This document shows positions 1 through 5,789 of a stretch of 7,838 nucleotides of DNA, in pieces. Below the pieces are notes generated by a model. That model saw only the letters and a list, made by a program, of their open reading frames with translations, did no database searches and was not told the origin of the DNA. The number at the start of each line of letters is the position of its first letter. The first letter of the stretch is position 1. A program made the position numbers and the translations under genes. Source of the DNA: Candidatus Nanoanaerosalina archaeon (GTDB taxonomy: Archaea > Nanohalarchaeota > Nanosalinia > Nanosalinales > Nanoanaerosalinaceae); assembly GCA_022729275.1 (NCBI GenBank), contig JALDAH010000036.1:1-7838 (forward strand), read 5' to 3'.

Positions 1-1166
1 ATGATTTGAACAAAAAGGTTGGTAGGAAAGAGTTTGAAAGTCTTATTGAGGAGGTTGATGCTTTGGATGAGTTGAGGGGTCGTTTGAGCTCTTTGGATGA
101 TAGGGTTGGTTCTAAGGTTGATGCTAGTAGTTTTGATGATGTTTTGGATGATTTGAGGGATGATTTGAACAAAAAGGTTGGTAGTGGTGCTTTGGATGAG
201 TTGAGAGAGGATTTGGAGGATAAGGTTAGTGATGAGTTGAATGTTTTGAAGGATGATTTGAACAAAAAGGTTGGTAGTGGTGCTTTGGATGAGTTGAGGG
301 AGGATTTGGAGGATAAGGTTGGTAGTGGTGCTTTGGATGAGTTGAGGGATGATTTGGATGATAAGGTTAGTGATGAGTTGAATGTTTTGAAGGATGATTT
401 GAACAAAAAGGTTGGTAGTGGTGCTTTGGATGAGTTGAGAGAGGATTTGGAGAAAAAAGTTGGTAGAGATGTCTTTGAAAGTCTTATTGAGGAGATTGTT
501 GATGATAGGGTTGATGCTTTGGATGAGTTGAGGGGTCGTTTGAGTTCTTTAGATGGTAGGGTAGGTTCTAAGGTTGATGCTAGTAGTTTTGATGATGCTT
601 TGGATGATTTGAGGGAGGAGTTGAACAAAAAGGTTGGTAGAGATGTCTTTGAAAGTCTTATTGAGGAGATTGTTGATGATAGGGTTGATGTTTTGGATGA
701 TTTAAGAGAAAGGTTGGATTATCTGAATAACCAGATAGACTCTAAGGTGGATATAGAAAGTTTTGAAAATAATTTTGAGGATTTCATACATTTAAACAAT
801 GTTTTGGAAGAAAGAATTGGAGAACTGGAGGAGAAAATTGAAACCAACCGTGTAAAAGCCCTTGAAGAAAGAGTTGCCAAGCTTGAGAAAAAGATAATTT
901 CCAAAGCAGAGTTCGAAGATAGAATAAATACAAAATTTAGGAGTGTATCAGAAGGCGCAACTAAAAATGAGATACCTCCAAGAATAGATGATATGATAGA
1001 TGATGCCTGGAGAGCCTTAGAGATAGGGGATGTTGAGAGAGCCAGAAAAATTTATGTTGATTTGGTGAGAAACTACGATAACCTCCCTGAAAACATCGAT
1101 GAAGGACCCTATATTTCAGAGATGGAAGAATTGTATGAAGTACTTGATGATAGGTTAGGCCAATGA
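1..1166 (+). CDS. Repeat-rich coiled-coil protein with C-terminal helical hairpin (5'-partial)
   Basis: The reading frame is already open at the left edge: bases 3-5 read Asp and bases 6-8 Leu, matching the DDLNKKVG register repeated inside the protein. TTG at 6 is therefore an internal Leu codon and the start lies outside the window. The visible 387 or so residues are almost entirely predicted helix with Leu/Val heptad spacing and very many Asp, Glu and Lys. Numbering from Leu at base 6 as residue 1, residues 1-260 are tandem repeats, 261-320 a non-repetitive coiled coil, and 325-386 a hairpin with the pattern GDVERARKIYVDLVRNYDNL. There is no membrane segment, signal or cysteine in the visible part, so a cytoplasmic scaffold or tether is likely. 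The stop overlaps the start of the zinc-ribbon gene by 4 bases. The repeat part uses almost only GAT, TTG, GTT, GGT and GAG codons, unlike the tail. The function is not recognised. Confidence 0.9.
   Translation, partial: DLNKKVGRKEFESLIEEVDALDELRGRLSSLDDRVGSKVDASSFDDVLDDLRDDLNKKVGSGALDELREDLEDKVSDELNVLKDDLNKKVGSGALDELREDLEDKVGSGALDELRDDLDDKVSDELNVLKDDLNKKVGSGALDELREDLEKKVGRDVFESLIEEIVDDRVDALDELRGRLSSLDGRVGSKVDASSFDDALDDLREELNKKVGRDVFESLIEEIVDDRVDVLDDLRERLDYLNNQIDSKVDIESFENNFEDFIHLNNVLEERIGELEEKIETNRVKALEERVAKLEKKIISKAEFEDRINTKFRSVSEGATKNEIPPRIDDMIDDAWRALEIGDVERARKIYVDLVRNYDNLPENIDEGPYISEMEELYEVLDDRLGQ
12..782 (+). repeat. In-frame tandem coding repeats of the coiled-coil gene
   Basis: There are two repeat types. 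The long unit starts KKVGR(K/D)xFESLIEE and occurs three times: about 12-170 (53 residues, lacking five codons around IVDDR), 453-626 (58 residues) and 627 to about 800 (58 residues, degenerate at its end). Between the first and second copies, 171-452 is filled by a short unit, VGSGALDELREDLEDK, which occurs four times (starting at 177, 270, 318 and 411). The first and third short units are followed by VSDELNVLKDDLNKK, and the second and third are directly fused. Copies are nearly identical as DNA: 459-516 and 633-690 match over 58 bases without a difference. This points to recent unequal crossing-over or slippage that kept the frame. Confidence 0.92.
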
Positions 1167-1486
1167 ATAAAAACGTTGAATGTACCCGTTGCGGATACAG
1201 ATGGTTTTCTGAACAGTATAACGAGAGAGAAATACTTCCTCATTACTGTACAAGATGTTTTAGAAAGGAAATTAGGCCTATACCAAAAGAGCCCAACGTT
1301 ATACAGAAAAAAGTCGGCGATATCAAGAGGAATGCGGAAAAGGTCCCTGAAAAAGCCAATTCTATTAAAAAAAGCTTGATACTTTGGAAAGAAAACAACA
1401 GATATCTCATAGATATGATGATATTTGTATTGGCATTGTTGATTATATTTGCTATTCTTTACATCTTCATATTTGTATGGGGATGA
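1163..1486 (+). CDS. Zinc-ribbon protein with C-terminal transmembrane anchor
   Basis: This is a 107-residue protein. Residues 7-32 hold two CxxC knuckles, C7-T-R-C10-G-Y-R-W and C29-T-R-C32, the layout of a four-cysteine zinc ribbon. Residues 33-80 are basic and probably helical. Residues 83-105 form one strongly hydrophobic helix ending two residues before the C-terminus, so it is a tail-anchored type protein. The lysines just before the helix place the zinc ribbon in the cytoplasm by the positive-inside rule. The ATG overlaps the TGA of the upstream coiled-coil gene (ATGA), and an AGGT at 1152-1155, seven bases upstream, could be its ribosome binding site. Together these suggest translational coupling and joint function, perhaps recruiting the coiled coil to the membrane (inference). 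Short zinc-ribbon/TM proteins are common in archaea and mostly uncharacterised, and no specific family was recognised. Confidence 0.9.
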   Translation: MNKNVECTRCGYRWFSEQYNEREILPHYCTRCFRKEIRPIPKEPNVIQKKVGDIKRNAEKVPEKANSIKKSLILWKENNRYLIDMMIFVLALLIIFAILYIFIFVWG

Positions 1487-1488
1487 TA

Positions 1489-4400
1489 TTATATTTCTAA
1501 TCTCTTTGAGATTTCTGTTTTCGCAAGTTTTTTATTTATTTTTTTGGCTTTTTTCTCTATCAGTTTAAAACTTTTTTTACCTTTCTTTCTATTTTTGACA
1601 CTGTTGTATAGGTCATTTAAATTTTCCATTTTTTCAGAAACGGATTCTACTTTATTCATATCAAGATATCTAGATGTCATATCCATCAAAAGATAAAGCC
1701 GGAAAGTGATACTAAGATCATCTATTAATTCAACCCAGAAAGCATTATCAGGATATCTTCCATGAATCTTTTCATATTCTTTTCTGATCTTTTCGAAATA
1801 TTTAAGAGCGCCTTTAACATCTTCCTTTTTATTATAAACTTTAAATCGGTTTTTTAATAACTTTAACTTATTTTTATGGTATTTAAATATCAATTTTTTC
1901 CTTTTAGTATATGCTGAACCGGACATGCTAATTAATATTGCGAATAAGAGCATATACCATAAAAATGAAGCTATTTCAGGATCTTCTTTCTCTTCAAACC
2001 TGTACACCGAAAAGGACTTGGATACATGTAAATCTTCTCTGTCGGTACATTCAACCTTGAAGTAGTTCCAGCCGGGTTCAATAGACCTGTTGAAACTTTC
2101 AAAAGAACCAAGGTCACTATATATTATATCATTATTCATTTTAAGTTCGCATTCCACATTTTCGGTTTTTTTGATTAATGTGTCAAACTCGATAAAACTT
2201 TTTGTATAATTAGAAAGTTCTTCAGGTTTATTGAAACTTATATCCGCTTTTTCAGGTTCTTCTAACACTAATCCTTCTTTATGTTCTTTCATCAATACTA
2301 TAGGTTCATCTAAATCATTGAATTCTAGACCTTCTTCGAATTCGTATAGTATGCTGATCTCTCCCCTTGTATAGTTTTTATTGGTGAAAACCAATTCTGA
2401 AGGATTAGTGCTAAGGAAAATTTTATTTCCGTCTTTGTGAGTTATTTCAAAAGAAGTATGGTTTAGAGGTATCTCATCATATATAACGATTTTTTCAAGG
2501 TACTCTTGACACTCGTAAGAGATGTTCAGCCATGATTTACTTGTTTCTTCATCGTAACTTCTTACACCGCTTATACATTCTTTATTTTGATCGGTGTATG
2601 ATAACTCTGTCTTGATATCTTCTGTTTCAATAATACCGGTTATTGATACATTGAGACCTGCTCTCTCGTTTATTGAACTGTATATTTCCTCTTGACTTCT
2701 GTTTAAAGAATAATTTTTGTAGAGAACCTCGAATTCAGGATCGGGGTCCGGTGAGGGAGCTGGTGTTCCTCCAATCCCGCCGTTTCCGGTTTCCGGTTCT
2801 TCTTCCTCCTCAACTGTTACTTCAACAGTTTTAATATCAGCCCAGTCGTTTTCCGATTCTCCGATACAACCTATCTCATATTCGCCTATATCCTCTGAAC
2901 TCAATTTCCAAGTACTGTTTATCGAATCTTCGTATTCAAGGTCTTCCTCAGAACTATAAGTGAGATTTTTATCTGTAGAAAAACCATCGATGACAGCTGT
3001 TAGGTTAGGAGCTATGAGTATTGAACCGTCCGAAACTGTGTTTTCAACTTCACAATTCATGGTTATCTCATCACCTGGTTCAATTTCTTTTGAAGAAACG
3101 TTGACCGTTAGATCTCCGCCAAGATCCACTTTTGAATGGACTTGTGTACCCCAAGCCAACTCAATTGTGGAACCAATATACTCTGGATTATCGGTTTCAT
3201 AATCTTCTTCCCACACATCGAATCCTTCAACATTGTTGTTCGCCTTTGAAACTTCCATGCTTTTATGCAGGTAGTCATCATCAACGGTCTGCCTGTAAGC
3301 TTCCAACCCTAACTGGAAAGCATTGTTGATTTCAATAGGATTACAGGAGTTATTGGAATTTAGACAGGATTCAAGGAGTTTAAACGTGTTTTGTTCAGCT
3401 AAATCTTTATAACTGCTTTTGTTAGTTATTCCTGATATCTTCCACATGCTTTCAGCCAAAACAGAGTTATTTATCTCTGTGACGGCTTCTGCAAGGTTTT
3501 CAGCTATTTCAAGATATGTCTGGTTGTTAGTGTTTTTGTATGCGTCCAAATAACCTTTTATTAAGTATCCCTGCCCTCTTTCAGACTCACATTCAAACTC
3601 ATGATCCCACACATCACAGTCATCAGCAGAACCTTCGGTATAATTTAAAGCGATTTCTCTGATTTGAGGATCTTGGGTCTGCCTGTAAGAATTCCACATA
3701 GAACCTATCATCAATCCCTGGAAATAACTTCCATTACCTGAAAAAGTTCCACTAGTATCACAGTCGAAATCTCCTCCAGTATGGTCACATGGAGAACCAG
3801 GTCTACCTATTTCAGCATTTGAAAGCTCAATTAACAGGTCGACATATTCCTCTTCTCCGTTTATTTTTTCAGCTTTTGAGAAACCTTTGACCATTTTTGC
3901 TTTATAATCTTCTTCTCCGAACGAATAATTTTCTTCTTCTGAATAGTTGACACCGAACTCTGACATTTCTTCAGCATTTGAGAGAATATCATCGTCACCG
4001 TGCATAAGGATTCTTTTGAAGCTACCGTTTACAGGGAACTCTTTTTCACCATCAATGAATTTATAGCTGTATACGGTTTGCCTTAATAGATCATCCCTTC
4101 CAAGAATTATTTTATTGTCCCTAGGGATTTCAAAATAGTTCCATGAATCTTTACCTGCCCTTAATTCCATGGAAGTCTCCATAAAACCGTCTATATCGAG
4201 TATGATTTCATGAGAGCTGCCTGATTTGAAATCTCCTGTAAATTCGTAGGAACTTAATGAACCATCCGACCTGAACATACGATGATACATCCAGAAACTT
4301 TCTCCCATTTTACCCTGCATATGAGCCCTGGGACATTCGAAGTTGTTTTCCCATGGATTACACAAATCATAAAACTCTGTTTCGATTAGATCTTTGGATA

Positions 4401-5613
4401 ACCTCAGAAAATAAGGATTATTGGTGTATTTATAACTGTTTAAAAACGATTTTAATGCTCTTGTGTGGTTTGTTATGCCACAGGAGGAATTCCCATTTTC
4501 TTCAATGCATTTATATCCTATTTCTCCTGTCAGTTCTATTGCCTTGTCATAAAAAGTGGTGTTTTCTGTTAAAGAATAAGTTTTTGAAAATCCTTCGACT
4601 AAAGAAAAAGGTTTTGATACGTTTTTAGTTTCTTCCAAAAACTTTAGTGATTCTTCAGCTATGTCCAAAGCCTTTTCTCTGAATGTTTTGTTCCCAGTTC
4701 TGATATAAGCCTCCCAAAAACCTGTCAATGCTTTTCCCTGTTTTTCCAGGTTTTCTGCCCTTAGATCTTCTTCCCACACTCTCATATTTTCGGGTTGGCC
4801 TAAACTGTAGTTCTCTCCAGAAGTTAACATTTCTTGTTCTGACAACATGCTTCCACTTGTTAGAAGAGAATTAACCAGGGAGTACTGTCTGTAAGTGCTG
4901 GATACAGCTTCTTCCTTTTGCTGATCAGACTCGTTTTCACAGTTAAAATCTCCTTCATAAATTTCGCATGTGGCCATATGACCATCTACTCTCTCAACAT
5001 GTGTTCCGTTGTAATCTCCATCGTACAAAACGTTCAAATTCAATGCTTTATTTTTGTAGGTTTCATTTACGGTCATTATATAGGCATTGGCAAAAGAAGA
5101 GATCATGGCTGATTGCATATGTTCGAAACGGCATGTGTAGTCATTTTCCCAAGGTTCGCAACTAGCACCGAAACCCCCAATACTTTCATTGTTTTTTACG
5201 AACTCCTCATTGGTAGGATCTGTTTTGGTGAACTCCTCTGCCATGTTTCTTATTGTATCGTTTCCTTCTCCAAATGCAAAGTTTATAAAGCCTTCTGAAG
5301 GAAAACGACTTTCTTCTATATCTTCATCTATGAAGTAAACACGATAAACACCTTTTTCTGGAGTTAAGATACATTTTAGTTCTTCGTCAAGTTCACACTC
5401 TTCGAAATGGTTTTCTCCATATTTCTCGTACCGGACAACAGGGTTTTCTACATCAGTACGATTCATAATACTTACATTGATTTCGTTATTAGAAAGGGGT
5501 AATCCCTCTATGGATGGGTCTCTAAATACTTCGGCGCTGCCACTAAATGTTAACAAAACAAGTATCGACAGTAAAATCAGTTTTTTAAAATAAATTGGTT
5601 CTAATAATGCCAT
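1489..5613 (-). CDS. Large secreted, membrane-anchored surface protein with C-x8-C helical repeats and Ig-like domains
   Basis: This 1374-residue protein has a type I topology. Residues 1-27 form a signal peptide (basic KK, hydrophobic core, likely cleavage after SGSA). Residues 152-822 form an array of helical hairpins, each introduced by a cysteine pair and a WE(N/D)-type motif. Residues 829-935 are an Ig-like domain (C854/C916), 935-960 an acidic and Gly/Pro linker, and 961-1205 beta-rich domains with C1013/C1035 and C1155/C1189. Residues 1214-1234 form the transmembrane helix and 1236-1374 a Lys-rich helical tail. By hand count there are about 34 N-x-S/T sequons, all before the membrane helix, and 22 cysteines, all in nearby pairs, all outside. 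This indicates a glycosylated, disulfide-stabilised ectodomain. The helical array resembles alpha/alpha-toroid folds found in some glycan-active enzymes, but I see no identifiable catalytic residues, so binding or adhesion is equally possible. No Shine-Dalgarno precedes the ATG, suggesting a leaderless transcript. The gene is convergent with the zinc-ribbon gene (2-base gap) and divergent from the second surface-protein gene. Confidence 0.95.
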   Translation of the reverse strand: MALLEPIYFKKLILLSILVLLTFSGSAEVFRDPSIEGLPLSNNEINVSIMNRTDVENPVVRYEKYGENHFEECELDEELKCILTPEKGVYRVYFIDEDIEESRFPSEGFINFAFGEGNDTIRNMAEEFTKTDPTNEEFVKNNESIGGFGASCEPWENDYTCRFEHMQSAMISSFANAYIMTVNETYKNKALNLNVLYDGDYNGTHVERVDGHMATCEIYEGDFNCENESDQQKEEAVSSTYRQYSLVNSLLTSGSMLSEQEMLTSGENYSLGQPENMRVWEEDLRAENLEKQGKALTGFWEAYIRTGNKTFREKALDIAEESLKFLEETKNVSKPFSLVEGFSKTYSLTENTTFYDKAIELTGEIGYKCIEENGNSSCGITNHTRALKSFLNSYKYTNNPYFLRLSKDLIETEFYDLCNPWENNFECPRAHMQGKMGESFWMYHRMFRSDGSLSSYEFTGDFKSGSSHEIILDIDGFMETSMELRAGKDSWNYFEIPRDNKIILGRDDLLRQTVYSYKFIDGEKEFPVNGSFKRILMHGDDDILSNAEEMSEFGVNYSEEENYSFGEEDYKAKMVKGFSKAEKINGEEEYVDLLIELSNAEIGRPGSPCDHTGGDFDCDTSGTFSGNGSYFQGLMIGSMWNSYRQTQDPQIREIALNYTEGSADDCDVWDHEFECESERGQGYLIKGYLDAYKNTNNQTYLEIAENLAEAVTEINNSVLAESMWKISGITNKSSYKDLAEQNTFKLLESCLNSNNSCNPIEINNAFQLGLEAYRQTVDDDYLHKSMEVSKANNNVEGFDVWEEDYETDNPEYIGSTIELAWGTQVHSKVDLGGDLTVNVSSKEIEPGDEITMNCEVENTVSDGSILIAPNLTAVIDGFSTDKNLTYSSEEDLEYEDSINSTWKLSSEDIGEYEIGCIGESENDWADIKTVEVTVEEEEEPETGNGGIGGTPAPSPDPDPEFEVLYKNYSLNRSQEEIYSSINERAGLNVSITGIIETEDIKTELSYTDQNKECISGVRSYDEETSKSWLNISYECQEYLEKIVIYDEIPLNHTSFEITHKDGNKIFLSTNPSELVFTNKNYTRGEISILYEFEEGLEFNDLDEPIVLMKEHKEGLVLEEPEKADISFNKPEELSNYTKSFIEFDTLIKKTENVECELKMNNDIIYSDLGSFESFNRSIEPGWNYFKVECTDREDLHVSKSFSVYRFEEKEDPEIASFLWYMLLFAILISMSGSAYTKRKKLIFKYHKNKLKLLKNRFKVYNKKEDVKGALKYFEKIRKEYEKIHGRYPDNAFWVELIDDLSITFRLYLLMDMTSRYLDMNKVESVSEKMENLNDLYNSVKNRKKGKKSFKLIEKKAKKINKKLAKTEISKRLEI
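1492..1974 (-). other. Transmembrane helix and cytoplasmic lysine-rich tail of the large surface protein
   Basis: Residues 1214-1234 (1974-1912) are the only long hydrophobic segment after the signal peptide. KRKK follows directly, so the tail faces the cytoplasm. Residues 1240-1374 are helical and strongly basic, ending in a KK-rich coiled segment. Residues 1262-1283 (KKEDVKGALKYFEKIRKEYE) match the general pattern of the C-terminal hairpin of the coiled-coil gene (GDVERARKIYVDLVRNYD): charged-Asp-Val, Ala, Tyr, Ile/Val, Tyr at the same spacing. The segment has no cysteine and no glycosylation sequon, in contrast with the ectodomain. Confidence 0.8.
1499..1554 (+). terminator. Candidate terminator of the coiled-coil/zinc-ribbon operon
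   Basis: A perfect 6-bp inverted repeat, AATCTC-TTT-GAGATT (1499-1513), starts 12 bases after the zinc-ribbon stop codon. It is followed on the plus strand by T runs at 1528-1533 (T6), 1539-1545 (T7) and 1549-1554 (T6), with another T7 at 1572-1578. Archaeal RNA polymerase terminates at T-rich tracts, so this fits. The whole site lies inside the 3' end of the convergent gene, where the T runs are antisense to its Lys codons. The T runs may therefore simply reflect AAA codons, which is why confidence is moderate. Confidence 0.45.
3148..5160 (-). repeat. Degenerate protein repeat array: C-x8-C helical hairpins
   Basis: The units follow the pattern C-x-x-W-E-x-(D/N)-(F/Y)-x-C, then 4-15 variable residues, then MQG-like residues, an aromatic, (A/S)Y-x-x-T-x-(N/D)-x-x-Y-x-x-x-A. 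Cysteine pairs lie at residues 152/161, 216/225, 369/378, 418/427, 609/618 and 666/675 (all C-x8-C) and 750/757 (C-x6-C). Units without cysteines start near residues 278 (VWEEDL) and 799 (VWEEDY), with further hairpins lacking the pair near 332, 569 and 714. The YxxTxNxxYxxxA half resembles helical repeats of alpha/alpha toroids; this resemblance is by eye only. A beta-rich stretch at residues 447-560 interrupts the array. Confidence 0.75.
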
Positions 5614-5653
5614 TATTTAATAAATTTATAATGCCATTATTTAATAAATTTAT
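5604..5653. repeat. 24-bp tandem duplication spanning the start of the large surface gene
   Basis: Bases 5604-5629 and 5628-5653 are identical with a period of 24 (about 2.1 copies). Read on the minus strand, each copy holds an AT-rich TTTATTAAATA box followed by ATGGCATTA. The inner copy is the real start (Met-Ala-Leu-Leu). The outer copy, at 5637-5635, reads Met-Ala-Leu and then TAA, is in frame and is followed by a second in-frame TAA, so it cannot extend the protein. Confidence 0.95.
5638..5652 (-). promoter_or_regulatory. Candidate TATA box of the large surface gene
   Basis: On the minus strand the AT-only stretch TAAATTTATTAAATA ends 24 bases before the ATG at 5613. That is close to the usual archaeal TATA-to-transcription-start distance, if the transcript starts at or near the ATG. 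The absence of any Shine-Dalgarno-like purine run before this ATG supports a leaderless mRNA. The second copy of the box (5614-5628) abuts the ATG and is too close to serve this start. Confidence 0.45.
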
Positions 5654-5685
5654 TAGGGAAAAACGGCTATTAATATTTAGGATTG

Positions 5686-5704
5686 AAATCCGGAAAAATC
5701 CGGA
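5686..5704. promoter_or_regulatory. Direct repeat of AAATCCGGA with 10-bp period (candidate operator)
   Basis: AAATCCGGA occurs at 5686-5694 and 5696-5704. Each copy contains the palindrome TCCGGA, and the two palindromes are exactly 10 bp apart, one helical turn, on the same face of the DNA. They sit in the middle of the divergent promoter region, where a regulator could act on both surface genes. These are among the few GC-containing motifs in an otherwise AT-rich spacer. No known archaeal regulator is matched to them here. Confidence 0.35.
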
Positions 5705-5743
5705 ACTGAGGGAGGGTTGAAAATAACAATCTACAACTCATTC

Positions 5744-5753
5744 ATAAAAATAT
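5744..5753 (+). promoter_or_regulatory. Candidate TATA box of the second surface gene
   Basis: ATAAAAATAT lies 36 bases before the ATG at 5790. A start site about 20-25 bases downstream would leave a leader of roughly 12-18 bases, enough for the weak Shine-Dalgarno site. Another AT-rich candidate (ATTAATATTTA, about 5669-5679) lies further upstream and cannot be excluded. Confidence 0.35.
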
Positions 5754-5778
5754 CAATCAAATGATCTGCGAAAAAGTT

Positions 5779-5784
5779 GAAGGT
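5779..5784 (+). promoter_or_regulatory. Weak ribosome binding site of the second surface gene
   Basis: GAAGGT differs by one base from the GGAGGT core complementary to the archaeal 16S 3' end and ends five bases before ATG 5790. This supports that ATG as the start. The GGT is also half of a perfect palindrome, GGTATACC (5782-5789), which abuts the start codon. Confidence 0.5.
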
Positions 5785-5789
5785 ATACC

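Noticed and set aside
6..8. TTG as the start codon of the coiled-coil gene
   Set aside because: Upstream codons keep the repeat register (Asp-Leu-Asn-Lys-Lys), so this is an internal Leu codon in a gene cut by the window edge.
12..782. CRISPR array or non-coding satellite
   Set aside because: The repeats are contiguous, in frame, protein-coding and lack unique spacers.
719..904. 61-codon minus-strand ORF opposite the coiled-coil gene
   Set aside because: Ser/Leu-rich antisense shadow of an acidic helical coding region, with no start signals.
1367..1373. A7 run (T7 on the minus strand) as terminator of the large surface gene
   Set aside because: It lies about 115 bases past the stop inside the opposing gene with no supporting hairpin; possible but not supported enough to annotate.
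1176..1379. 67-codon ORF in another frame of the zinc-ribbon gene
   Set aside because: It lies inside the zinc-ribbon gene, which has clear CxxC motifs and a membrane helix; the alternative has no recognisable content.
3148..5160. Calling the helical array a specific glycoside hydrolase family
   Set aside because: Only a general alpha/alpha-repeat resemblance is visible; no catalytic acid pair could be identified with confidence.
2960..5298. Several 60-91 codon plus-strand ORFs opposite the large surface gene
   Set aside because: They lie wholly antisense to a continuous 1374-codon gene with coherent domain structure.
5717..5764. 15-codon ORF starting TTG after a GGGAGGG run in the divergent spacer
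   Set aside because: The purine run directly touches the TTG, leaving no ribosome spacing, and the peptide shows nothing recognisable.
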